Shown piece after piece: positions 25,369 to 32,778 of a stretch of DNA of 64,000 nt. Numbering within the stretch: position 1 is the stretch's first letter; each line of letters begins with the position of its first letter. The notes under the pieces are model-generated. The model saw nothing but the letters and a program-made list of their open reading frames with translations. It ran no database searches and was not told the origin of the DNA. The translations under genes and the position numbers were made by a program. Source of the stretch: Microbacterium murale (GTDB lineage: Bacteria; Actinomycetota; Actinomycetes; Actinomycetales; Microbacteriaceae); the NCBI RefSeq assembly GCF_014635185.1, contig NZ_BMCM01000001.1:992001-1056000 (forward strand). The letters are read 5' to 3'.

Positions 25369-26946
25369 TCATCCGAAGGGCGCGAGGGGCGGCAGCTCCT
25401 TCAACACGGCATCCGCTGCCTTCTTCACCACTGCTGCGGGCGCGCACCCGTCGTGCGGTACGACTCCGAGGCGGGCGGCGATCTTCCCTGCCACATACGG
25501 CGCCGCGAACGACGTGCCGCTCCAGGCCGCGAAGCCGCCGCGATAGTCGTCCGGATCGATCGTCTCGCGGGGGAGGTCGCCGATGTCATCCCTGGTGACG
25601 GCCTGCGTCCCGCCCGTGAAGCCCGGAGTCGTCGAGACCACCGCCGCCCCCGGCGCGAAAGTCCGCACCCATGGTCCGACGTTCGAGAACAGCGCCAGCG
25701 ATCGGCGGGAGGGATTGAGCGCCCCGACCGACACCAACGGCACCGCCTTGTCCGCCGAAAGGCCGTTGTCGGCGCCGGGCCATGCCCACAGAGACGCGGG
25801 GAACGATGGGCGATCGATCGCGTCGTTGCCCGCGGAGCACACGATCACCATGCCCAGTCGGCGCGCCGTGCGCAGCAGCTCGTACAGCAGCAGGGAGAAC
25901 TGTCCGTCCTTCGGAGTCTCGTGGTAGTACCCGAGCGACAGGTTCAGCACGTCGATCGGTCGACCGCCTTCTGCTCCCTCCACGAACCGCCGATGCAGCT
26001 CCACGAGTGCCGCAAGCGCTCGCAAGAACGTCGACTCGTCCACCACTCCCAGCGACCCTGCGACCCGGATCGAGAGGATGTCGGCATCCGGGGCAGTCTG
26101 GCGCATCAGGCCCGCGATGAACGTGCCGTGCCCTGCCACCGCATCGATCTCGCCGTCGAGCTGCCCGTAGAGGTCGGGGTAGACCTCGGGGTCATCGGCG
26201 CCGGTGAGGCCGATCGGTGTCCCATCCAGCTCCACCGTCCTGGTCACGATCGAATCGGGCAGCCACTCGTGCACGCCGCATCCCGTGTCGAGCACCGCGA
26301 TGACCGCCCTGCGCCCGCTCCCCTGGTCCGCAGTGCGCACTGGCGCGGCGCCGATCCAGGCGATCGGCTGCCTGCCACCACGACCCGGTTCCATGTAGTC
26401 GTCGCTTCCGACGGCGCCGGCTCCGCGCACCGGATTCGTGCGTGTGAACGGGTTCGTCCGCGTGAACGGGTTCGTGCGTGTGAACGGATTCAGCCCGACG
26501 GGATCGATCGCGAGCACGTGTTCGAGGCCGGCACGCGGCATGGGGCCGCCTGTGATCTTGCGTGCGCGCTGAAGCACACGCCAGGCGTCCGGCGCCACGG
26601 GCGATTCGCCCGCACCGGGCTCGTCCGGGGTGGTGAGTTGAGCGCGATGCAATCCGGGAACGTCCGGGAGGGTGTTCGCACGTCGCCCCGCACGCAACAC
26701 GTCGTCCGCGTCGACCTGCAGCCGCCATCCGAAGGTCCCCGCGGCCTCCATCAGCGCCTTGAGGTCGCGGTCGTAGGCGCCGTTCTCGTCATCGGGATGC
26801 TCGGTTATCAGCATCCGATCCGGCAGATAGGCCGTCGGAAACGCGCGGATGCCCTCGACGGGATCCACACCGGGATCGAGCGCCGCACCACGGGGGATCG
26901 ACCCCTCGGCGCGGTCCTGCCAGCTCCAGCCTCTTGGGTGCTCCAT
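25369..26946 (-). CDS. Cytoplasmic subtilisin-like (S8) serine protease with NPFTRT repeat
   Basis: 525 residues. Catalytic triad: Asp220 (VIAVLDTGCG), His273 (GHGTFIAGLM) and Ser479 (SGTSFAAPYVAGK), with oxyanion Asn374 (CSAGND). There is no signal peptide, so it should act inside the cell. A 150-residue N-terminal domain of unknown fold is joined to the protease by residues 153-170, three exact NPFTRT units, then an NP. This may be a cleavable or binding linker. GAGGGAG precedes the ATG. It sits between the small partner protein and the CHAT gene, so two protease types are in one operon. Confidence 0.92.
   Translation of the reverse strand: MEHPRGWSWQDRAEGSIPRGAALDPGVDPVEGIRAFPTAYLPDRMLITEHPDDENGAYDRDLKALMEAAGTFGWRLQVDADDVLRAGRRANTLPDVPGLHRAQLTTPDEPGAGESPVAPDAWRVLQRARKITGGPMPRAGLEHVLAIDPVGLNPFTRTNPFTRTNPFTRTNPVRGAGAVGSDDYMEPGRGGRQPIAWIGAAPVRTADQGSGRRAVIAVLDTGCGVHEWLPDSIVTRTVELDGTPIGLTGADDPEVYPDLYGQLDGEIDAVAGHGTFIAGLMRQTAPDADILSIRVAGSLGVVDESTFLRALAALVELHRRFVEGAEGGRPIDVLNLSLGYYHETPKDGQFSLLLYELLRTARRLGMVIVCSAGNDAIDRPSFPASLWAWPGADNGLSADKAVPLVSVGALNPSRRSLALFSNVGPWVRTFAPGAAVVSTTPGFTGGTQAVTRDDIGDLPRETIDPDDYRGGFAAWSGTSFAAPYVAGKIAARLGVVPHDGCAPAAVVKKAADAVLKELPPLAPFG
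26437..26490 (-). repeat. Coding 18-bp tandem repeat (NPFTRT x3)
   Basis: Three consecutive 18-nt units encode NPFTRT between the N-terminal and catalytic domains of the S8 protease. The units differ at a few third positions (for example gtgcgtgtgaacg versus gtccgcgtgaacg), so the peptide is kept while the DNA has begun to drift. Confidence 0.9.
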
Positions 26947-27003
26947 CAGATCTCCCTCTCCGCGGCGTCAGTGCCGGGCTCGTCCTCGTGACTGCGTACG
27001 CTC

Positions 27004-27465
27004 TCAGACTTCGAATTGCGGCGTGAGCAGATCCTTCGCAGCTCCGGTGATGATGAGCAGTGCACGGCTGAGTCCCGCGGGTATCTCGTCGAACGCGCAC
27101 CGACCCTGCTCGTCCGGTACAGCCGTCCAGATGCGCTCGCCGCGCCCCTCGCCCTGAATCAGACGCAGCTCGGCGGCGTCGGCATCCACCCAACCGTCCA
27201 CTCGGCGCCGACCGCTCGCCGTGCGGCTGATGTGCAGCAGGATGCTCGCCTTGCCGTCGCTGAATTGCAGCGTGGTCGTATCGCTGTCGCCGCGAACGGC
27301 TGCGTGCGCATTCTCCATCAGCGTCAGCAGAGCGTACTCGCGCGAGACATCTGCGACCGCGACCGCGGCGATCATGCGGTCGGCGAGACCCTGCGGCATC
27401 GGATCGATCTCGTCGATCGTTGTGCGCAGGAGCGCGAAGAGCTCATCATCCGAGCGGCTCATCAT
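27004..27465 (-). CDS. Small partner protein of the sigma/protease cassette
   Basis: 153 residues from ATG 27465 (a second ATG follows directly), overlapping the sigma-factor stop by 20 nt, which implies translational coupling. N-terminus is helical with the motif DPMPQGLADRMIAAVAVADVSREYALLTL; I recall similar D-P-x-P-x-G-L/V-x-x-R stretches in proteins beside actinobacterial sigma factors. The second half alternates hydrophobic residues as in a beta-sandwich (RVDGWVDADAAELRLIQ..., GLSRALLIITGAAKDLL). No membrane segment, so not a classical membrane anti-sigma factor. It may bind the sigma factor and be a protease target, but that is inference. Confidence 0.7.
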   Translation of the reverse strand: MMSRSDDELFALLRTTIDEIDPMPQGLADRMIAAVAVADVSREYALLTLMENAHAAVRGDSDTTTLQFSDGKASILLHISRTASGRRRVDGWVDADAAELRLIQGEGRGERIWTAVPDEQGRCAFDEIPAGLSRALLIITGAAKDLLTPQFEV

Positions 27466-28084
27466 GACCTCCCTCGGCCGGCGCGAGCCCCGTGCGCACC
27501 AGCTCGGTGCGCAGCTTCGCGAGGCATCGTCTGCGAGTCGGGCCGATGCTGCCGATCGGCATGTCGAGGTCGGTGGCGATCGTGGCGTAGTCCGGTCGGT
27601 CATCGAAGGCCACGACGCGCAACAGTCGCTGGCAGCGTTCGTTGAGCGTGCTGACAGCGGCCCAGATGCGTCGAGCCTCGTCGGATGCTGCGACCTCGGT
27701 CTCGGCCGATTCCTGTGGCGGAAGCATGGGCTCGAGCAGATCGTCCGCCGTGGCATCCGCTCGTCGCTGCCCCTTGCTGACCCGCCATGCCTCGCGGCGC
27801 GCGGTGACGGTGAGCCAGCCGGAGACCGCCCGGCCGTCTGCGATCCTGTCGTGTCCGCGCACGAGCGCGAGCCAGGTCGACTGCACGACGTCTTCAGCGA
27901 GTGAGCGTTCGAGCCCGTACGCGCGTACGACGTGCCACAGCACGGGGGTCATGAGGCGCACCAGGTCATCCATGGCACGCCCGTTTCCGGAGCGCCAGTC
28001 GGCGAACAGATCAGCCGCGCGTTCCCAGCGCGCCGATCCGTCGCTGACGGCGCCCGCGGGAGAGGCGTCGGTCATGAAGATCAT
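27446..28084 (-). CDS. ECF-type RNA polymerase sigma factor
   Basis: 212 residues from ATG 28084; ATGs at 28129 and 28075 are also possible and none has a convincing ribosome site. Region 2 includes LAEDVVQSTWLALVRGHDRI (core binding and -10 recognition); region 4 is CQRLLRVVAFDDRPDYATIATDLDMPIGSIGPTRRRCLAKLRTEL, an HTH for -35 recognition. Only sigma-2 and sigma-4 are present, so it is extracytoplasmic-function class. First gene of the leftward cassette with the small partner, S8 protease and TPR-CHAT protease, which suggests control of the sigma factor by proteolysis or control of the proteases by the sigma factor. Confidence 0.9.
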   Translation of the reverse strand: MIFMTDASPAGAVSDGSARWERAADLFADWRSGNGRAMDDLVRLMTPVLWHVVRAYGLERSLAEDVVQSTWLALVRGHDRIADGRAVSGWLTVTARREAWRVSKGQRRADATADDLLEPMLPPQESAETEVAASDEARRIWAAVSTLNERCQRLLRVVAFDDRPDYATIATDLDMPIGSIGPTRRRCLAKLRTELVRTGLAPAEGGHDEPLG

Positions 28085-28164
28085 TGTGCTCACATCTACC
28101 AGGAGCGCGGCAAGGGGTCTCTGATACATCGGTCGCGAAGCTCGGCCGCGCCTAGGCTGAAGGG

Positions 28165-28383
28165 GTGACCCTTCTTGCTGTGCTCCTGTTCGTCAACGCG
28201 GCCTTCAACGTCATCGTGTGGCCGCGTTTCTACAAGCGGGTCGCGAACGACCCCAGGGCGCGGGATGCCGATGGCAAGGCCACGACGTTCCTCAAGGTGC
28301 ATGCCGTGTTGATCGCAATCGCACTGGTGATCGCACTGGTTTCCGTGATCGCCGGCATCGCCGCGCTCGCCGGCGCTCTCTGA
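28165..28383 (+). CDS. SCO4848-like small membrane protein
   Basis: 72 residues from GTG 28165 with AAGGG upstream. Two membrane helices, one at the start (TLLAVLLFVNAAFNVIVW) and one at the end, flank a polar middle (PRFYKRVANDPRARDADGKATTFLKVH). The WPxFyk...DPRa...g..t.F...H layout resembles the SCO4848 family of actinobacterial membrane proteins of unknown role. Divergent from the sigma factor cassette with only 80 nt between, so it could share regulation. Confidence 0.72.
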   Translation: MTLLAVLLFVNAAFNVIVWPRFYKRVANDPRARDADGKATTFLKVHAVLIAIALVIALVSVIAGIAALAGAL

Positions 28384-28399
28384 CCGACTTCAGGGTGAA

Positions 28400-29689
28400 T
28401 CACTCGAACCGGCGTGCGTGGGCTGACCATCCGGCTTCGACGGGTAGTGCGCGCAGCCCTCGATTCGCGACGGCGAGCAGCACCGAGATCGCGCACAGGA
28501 CGGATGCCGTGACGAGCGTGTTCTCGCGTCCGATCGCAGCGAGTCCGAACCCGGCGATCAGCGGGGCGAGGGGCATCGCCCCCATGCCGAGGACGGCGGA
28601 TGCACTGTTCGCCCGGCCGAGCAGTTCGGTCGGCGTCGCGACCATGAAGTAGCCCATCAGGGCGGCGTTCACAGCGGGGACGAAGAACACCGTCACCGCG
28701 AGGACGACCACCAGTGCCAGCGGTTCGTGGGCGGGAATCATCCCGAAGACGCCCAGGGTCGCGACACCGAGCCCGCCGATGATGACGACGCTCGCGCGCA
28801 CCCTTGACACCAGGAGCGGCGCGATCAGTGCTCCGACCAGCATCGCGACTCCCGCGCCAGTGGCGAGCAGACCGATCGTGATCGTGGAGTGGCCGGCCTG
28901 CTGCAGCGCGTAGATGACGGTCGTCATGGCCGTGCTGAATCCGAGGTTGACGATCGTGGCGACGAAGAGGACGCCGCGCAGGTCCGGACGGGAGATCAGC
29001 CACCGGAATCCTTCGGCGATCTCGCGCAGCGCGTTCGGGCGTCCGATCGCCACGGCCGCGGCCGCCAGGCCGACCTCGGATGCTGCCCCGTCTGCGTCTG
29101 AGGGGGCTGAGCGCCGCAGCATCCATGCCGTCGCCATCGCGATCACGTGGCACACCGCCATCGCGGCGCCGATCAGCCATGCTCCCGCCGCGAGCAGCAC
29201 GCCGCCCAGAGGTCCGCCGGCGAGCTGCAGCACGGCGTCGCGTCCCTGGTTCGCCGCTTGGGCTCTGCCCATCGCATCGTCAGGAACGATCTCCTTCAGC
29301 GCGCTCTCGCCCGCGATGTCGAAGAATCCGGCGCGCGCGGCGAGGGCGACATCGATCACCAGCAGCGTCACGAACGTGAACGCATCGGTCAGGGCCAGGG
29401 CGGTGAACGCCCCCGCGAGCACGACGCCGGCGGCCGAACCGATGATCATCATGACGATGCGGCTGTGCCGGTCGGCGAGCACGCCGCCGAAGACGGTGGT
29501 GATGGTGCGGATCGTCATGCCGACCGCGCTGATGATGCCGGCCTGCGCCGGATCATTCGTGACGAACAGCGCGATCAGCGGGATCGCGAAGCCGAACAGC
29601 GCGGACGCCAGACCCTTGGCGGTGTCGCTGATCAGCCACGTGATGTAGCGGACATTGCGCGTCAGACGGTGGGCGATTGCGGTGGTCAT
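28400..29689 (-). CDS. MFS exporter
   Basis: 429 residues from ATG 29689; an ATG at 29725 would lie inside the operator and upstream of the promoter -10, so it is rejected. About twelve membrane helices; FGGVLADRHSRIVMMIIGS is MFS motif A. The layout resembles the macrolide-efflux/enterobactin-exporter type MFS_3 proteins. Controlled with its divergent ArsR-like regulator through two TTGCGCAA sites. A promoter fits so closely to 29689 that the mRNA should be leaderless. Substrate unknown. Confidence 0.86.
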   Translation of the reverse strand: MTTAIAHRLTRNVRYITWLISDTAKGLASALFGFAIPLIALFVTNDPAQAGIISAVGMTIRTITTVFGGVLADRHSRIVMMIIGSAAGVVLAGAFTALALTDAFTFVTLLVIDVALAARAGFFDIAGESALKEIVPDDAMGRAQAANQGRDAVLQLAGGPLGGVLLAAGAWLIGAAMAVCHVIAMATAWMLRRSAPSDADGAASEVGLAAAAVAIGRPNALREIAEGFRWLISRPDLRGVLFVATIVNLGFSTAMTTVIYALQQAGHSTITIGLLATGAGVAMLVGALIAPLLVSRVRASVVIIGGLGVATLGVFGMIPAHEPLALVVVLAVTVFFVPAVNAALMGYFMVATPTELLGRANSASAVLGMGAMPLAPLIAGFGLAAIGRENTLVTASVLCAISVLLAVANRGLRALPVEAGWSAHARRFE

Positions 29690-29696
29690 GTGTTCG

Positions 29697-29739
29697 AGAA
29701 TAGATCCGCAAGAGAAATTGCGCAACTAGAATTGCGCAA
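29697..29739. promoter_or_regulatory. Leaderless MFS promoter overlapped by two TTGCGCAA operators
   Basis: TTGCGCAA, itself a perfect palindrome, occurs at 29718-29725 and 29732-29739 inside AATTGCGCAA direct repeats 14 bp apart. On the minus strand TTGCGC (29725-29720) is the -35, followed by a 17-nt spacer and TATTCT (29702-29697). Seven nt then separate it from the exporter ATG. Bound regulator would cover the -35. Confidence 0.8.
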
Positions 29740-29764
29740 TATCTGTTGTGGATAGGATGGCGGC

Positions 29765-30421
29765 ATGGCAGATGAGACATCCCCGGCGGATGCGCAGCCC
29801 GACGCGGAGGCCGTGCATTCCGACGCGAAGCCCATGCAGCCCGGCTCGAGACCCGTGCACGCTGACGCCCGCCAGGCGACAACCGCGATGCTCAAGGCCT
29901 ACGCGCATCCGCTGCGCCGGCGCATCGCCAAGTCGGTCGCCGGCCGCGGTCATGCTCGTGCCGCCGATGTCGCCGCGGACCTCGGCGTCGCGGCCAACAG
30001 TGTGAGCTTCCACCTGCGTGTGCTCGCAGATGCCGGACTCATAGAGGAGGCGCCGGAGCACGCCCGCGACAAGCGCGATCGGGTGTGGAAGGCGACCGAC
30101 GGGTCGTGGAATGTCGGCTCGCCGGAGCATCCGATCGCAGATGAGGAACTCGGCGGGGTGCTGATGAACGCCCTCGCCGACGATCACGTCGAGATGATGC
30201 GGCGCGTCATGGCCTGGGCGCCGGAGTACGTGTCCGGGCGCGACCCCGCGACGCACGGCACCTTCTCACAGGCGAACCTGCGACTCACCGAGGCGGAGTT
30301 CAAAGAGATGGAGCGGCGGATCCACGAGGTCATCAGAGAGGTCGAGGACGCCCACGACCCCGATGACCCTGCGACTCGCATCTGGGGCCTCGACATCATC
30401 GCGGCCGACGACACGATCTGA
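29765..30421 (+). CDS. ArsR-like winged-helix regulator of the MFS exporter
   Basis: 218 residues. The first 40 are low-complexity (Asp/Ala/Pro/His) and the true start may be later, such as the ATG of MQPGSRP. The DNA-binding domain is MLKAYAHPLRRRIAKSVAGRGHARAADVAADLGVAANSVSFHLRVLADAGLIEEA, an HTH_20/ArsR fold. The C-terminal half is acidic and helical, probably for dimerisation or ligand sensing. Divergent from the MFS exporter, a pairing seen often in actinobacteria. It most likely binds the TTGCGCAA pair. Confidence 0.85.
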   Translation: MADETSPADAQPDAEAVHSDAKPMQPGSRPVHADARQATTAMLKAYAHPLRRRIAKSVAGRGHARAADVAADLGVAANSVSFHLRVLADAGLIEEAPEHARDKRDRVWKATDGSWNVGSPEHPIADEELGGVLMNALADDHVEMMRRVMAWAPEYVSGRDPATHGTFSQANLRLTEAEFKEMERRIHEVIREVEDAHDPDDPATRIWGLDIIAADDTI

Positions 30422-30498
30422 TCGGGGTCTCACCGCGACCCCGGCGCCTCGGCCGCTCGATCGCTCGGCACTCGATCGCCCACAGCCTCGGACGCTCG

Positions 30499-30584
30499 AT
30501 ACAGATGTCGGTCGAAAGGAACACCTGTCGGCTCAGATCCCGGATCTGGACTGACATCTGTGATCTCGACCGACGGTTGTACAG
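30499..30584. repeat. Dispersed palindromic repeat, copy C
   Basis: Outer TACAGATGTCGGTCGA (from 30500) opposes TCGACCGACGGTTGTA (ending 30581); the inner part has ACACCTGTCGGCTCAGATC opposite GACTGACATCTGTGATC. The arms are more diverged than in the other copies. It is followed at once by a separate terminator hairpin. Confidence 0.78.
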
Positions 30585-30589
30585 CCGAA

Positions 30590-30619
30590 GGGCCCGCGAT
30601 CTCCGAGGATCGCGGGCCC
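30590..30619. terminator. Bidirectional terminator hairpin
   Basis: GGGCCCGCGATC (30590-30601) and GATCGCGGGCCC (30608-30619) form a perfect 12-bp stem with a 6-nt loop between the rightward regulator and the leftward ABC permease gene. Confidence 0.85.
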
Positions 30620-30630
30620 TACAGCGCCGG

Positions 30631-31317
30631 CTACGGCTTCGCCCGACGGAACGCGAGGAACGAGATCCCTGCGAGCACCGCGACCGCGACCAGGCCCCAC
30701 AGTGCGAGTCCGAGGGCTCCGAGATCGAGGATGCCGAGCCACACCTGCTCCCACAGCTCGAGCCGCGTGATGAGGTAGATGATCCCGAGCAGCACGAGTC
30801 CGACAGCGACTCCGACGACCGTGATCACCACGGGGCCCCAGCTCTTGTAGATCGTGGCACCGGTGAAGCCGACCACGAAGAAGAACAGCGCAAGAGTGAA
30901 GTAGACGACGAACGCTCCGAGCGGCCCGGCCTCCCACAGCCACGGCAGGTGGAAGACGTAGCCGTTCACGCCGTATCCGTTCGTGAGCATCTCGATCCCA
31001 CCGCCGATCAGGAACAGCACGCCCATGAACGCGCTGCCCAGGATCGCCGTGATCAGGGTGCCGACGAAGAACTCGCGCCGGGTGATGCTCATCGCCTGTG
31101 AGAACGGGAAGGTCAGGGTCATCGCCGACAGCCCGACGGCGAAGAAGACCCACAGCGGAGCCTGACCGCCGCCACCGTATTTGGGTTCGTCGACGGGGAT
31201 CATGGCGTAGATCAGCACCGACAGGAGCACGGAGCCTGCGAGGACGATCAGCGGCACCCAGATGAAGGTCTGCTTGTTGATCAGCTGCAGACGGATGACA
31301 TTGAGCGTGCGGGACAT
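30631..31317 (-). CDS. ABC transporter membrane subunit of a YtrABC-like system
   Basis: 228 residues, six hydrophobic segments, starting MSRTLNVIRLQLINKQTFIWVPLIVLAGS. Its start overlaps the stop of the ATPase by one nt, and the operon order GntR-ATPase-membrane protein matches YtrA-type operons of Bacillus and actinobacteria, which respond to cell-envelope antibiotics. Likely an ABC-2 type exporter or envelope-stress component. No substrate can be inferred. Confidence 0.8.
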   Translation of the reverse strand: MSRTLNVIRLQLINKQTFIWVPLIVLAGSVLLSVLIYAMIPVDEPKYGGGGQAPLWVFFAVGLSAMTLTFPFSQAMSITRREFFVGTLITAILGSAFMGVLFLIGGGIEMLTNGYGVNGYVFHLPWLWEAGPLGAFVVYFTLALFFFVVGFTGATIYKSWGPVVITVVGVAVGLVLLGIIYLITRLELWEQVWLGILDLGALGLALWGLVAVAVLAGISFLAFRRAKP

Positions 31318-32210
31318 CAGCGGACCTCCTGGTTTTCTGCGCTGGCCTTCTGGGTGAGGCGGACGATGAGCTGCTGCAGGGAGACGGGTGCGAGATCGAG
31401 ACCGGATGCCGTGACCTCCGCGCGTTCCTCGGGCGAGAGCGCCCCGAGCACGGTGACGGACGCCACTCGTCCGAGCTGATCGCGATGGAGAACTTCGCGC
31501 GACGCCGCCCAGGCGTCGACCTCGGTCGAGTCGCCGACGACGGTCACGGCGCGGTCGCGCACGGCATCCGTCTCCTCGTTCAGAAGGATCTTGCCGTCAT
31601 CGATCACGATGACCCGCTCGATGAGGTTCGCGACCTCGTCGATAAGGTGCGACGAGAGGATGATCGTGCGCGGATGCTCGGCGTAGTCCTCGATGAGCCG
31701 GTCGTAGAAGATCTGCCTGGCGACGGCGTCGAGTCCGAGGTAGGGCTCGTCGAAGAACGTGATGTCGGCGCGTGAGGCGAGCCCGATGATCACGCCGACG
31801 GCAGACAGCTGCCCGCGGGAGAGCTTCTTGATCGTCTGCTTCATCGGCAGCTGGAAGTCCTTGATCAGCTGCTCGGCGAGTTCCTGATCCCAGTTCGTGA
31901 AGAACAGCGAGGCGGCCTTGAACGCGTGGCGGGGCGTCGCGTCATCCGGGTACTTCTGGCTCTCGCGGACGAAGCAGATCCTGCTGAGCACGCGGGCGTT
32001 CTCGTACGGATGCTCGCCGAACACCTTCACATCACCGGCGGTGGCGAAGTTCTGTGCGGTGAGGATCGACATGAGGGTCGTCTTGCCTGCGCCGTTGCGA
32101 CCCAGCAGGCCGTAGATGGCATCGCCCTCGAGCGACAGCGACACGTTGTCGAGTGCGCGCTTGTCCTTGTAGTGCTTGGAGAGGTTGTTCACCTCGATGA
32201 CGGCGGTCAT
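31317..32210 (-). CDS. ABC transporter ATPase of the YtrABC-like system
   Basis: 297 residues. Walker A YGLLGRNGAGKTTLMSIL near residue 34, signature LSRGQLSAVGVIIGLA (LSRGQ instead of LSGGQ) and Walker B ITFFDEPYLGLDA, followed by SSHLIDEVANLIERV. The DrrA/BcrA-like C-terminus follows. Overlaps the GntR gene by 4 nt and the permease gene by 1 nt. Confidence 0.87.
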   Translation of the reverse strand: MTAVIEVNNLSKHYKDKRALDNVSLSLEGDAIYGLLGRNGAGKTTLMSILTAQNFATAGDVKVFGEHPYENARVLSRICFVRESQKYPDDATPRHAFKAASLFFTNWDQELAEQLIKDFQLPMKQTIKKLSRGQLSAVGVIIGLASRADITFFDEPYLGLDAVARQIFYDRLIEDYAEHPRTIILSSHLIDEVANLIERVIVIDDGKILLNEETDAVRDRAVTVVGDSTEVDAWAASREVLHRDQLGRVASVTVLGALSPEERAEVTASGLDLAPVSLQQLIVRLTQKASAENQEVR

Positions 32211-32602
32211 GCGGGGTTCCCTTTCTGGCTGGATGCTGCGGCGCGGTCACGCAGCAGCGTTGCGAGGTCGTCGGCGCTGAGGCCGAGTGTGTACGCCTCG
32301 GCGAGCATCGGGTCGATGTAGCGGTCGGCGAATGCGGAGCGCCGTTCGCCGAGCAGAAGCTCGCGGGCTCCGGTCTGCACGAACATGCCGATTCCGCGGC
32401 GCTTGTACAGCACTCCCTTTTCGGTGAGCATGGCGACTCCTTTCGCGGCGGTGGCGGGGTTGATCCGGTAGAAGGCGGCGAGCTCGTTCGTCGACGGAGC
32501 CTTGGACTCCTCCTCGAGCGAGCCGTCGAGGATCGAGTCCTCGATCTGCTCGGAGATCTGGAGGAAGAGCGCCTTGCCTTCTTCGATCACTGATGCCTCC
32601 AC
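32207..32602 (-). CDS. GntR family regulator, YtrA subfamily
   Basis: 131 residues. N-terminal GntR winged helix (FLQISEQIEDSILDGSLEEESKAPSTNELAAFYRINPATAAKGVAMLTEKGVLYKRRGIGMFV) and only a short helical C-terminal dimerisation tail, the hallmark of the YtrA subfamily. First gene of the ABC operon, so an autoregulator; a near-perfect dyad lies 12-35 nt upstream of its start. Confidence 0.88.
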   Translation of the reverse strand: MEASVIEEGKALFLQISEQIEDSILDGSLEEESKAPSTNELAAFYRINPATAAKGVAMLTEKGVLYKRRGIGMFVQTGARELLLGERRSAFADRYIDPMLAEAYTLGLSADDLATLLRDRAAASSQKGNPA

Positions 32603-32613
32603 GGTGGTCAGTT

Positions 32614-32637
32614 GGTTACTTACTCGACTAACTAACC
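32614..32637 (-). promoter_or_regulatory. YtrA-type operator
   Basis: GGTTACTTA (32614-32622) and TAACTAACC (32629-32637) form a 9-6-9 dyad with one mismatch just upstream of the GntR start at 32602. YtrA regulators bind GGTTA-like arms (family knowledge), and the position suits autorepression. Confidence 0.75.
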
Positions 32638-32640
32638 ATA

Positions 32641-32739
32641 GAACCCTGGGCGCGTCAACCCCTTCGCCGAGACCCCGTCTTCGTGTCGAGACCTCACGTT
32701 GCTGGCGTCAATGCGATGGGGTCTCGGCGGAACCCTGGG
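32641..32739. repeat. Inverted-repeat element flanked by 10-bp direct repeats
   Basis: CGCCGAGACCCC (32665-32676) and GGGGTCTCGGCG (32718-32729) are perfect 12-bp inverted arms around a 41-nt centre. GAACCCTGGG occurs at 32641-32650 and again at 32730-32739, the right copy abutting the arm. The gap otherwise holds no gene. Confidence 0.75.
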
Positions 32740-32778
32740 GTCTCGGGGCCAGGCCGGGGTGAGTGGCGAGGTAGGGCG

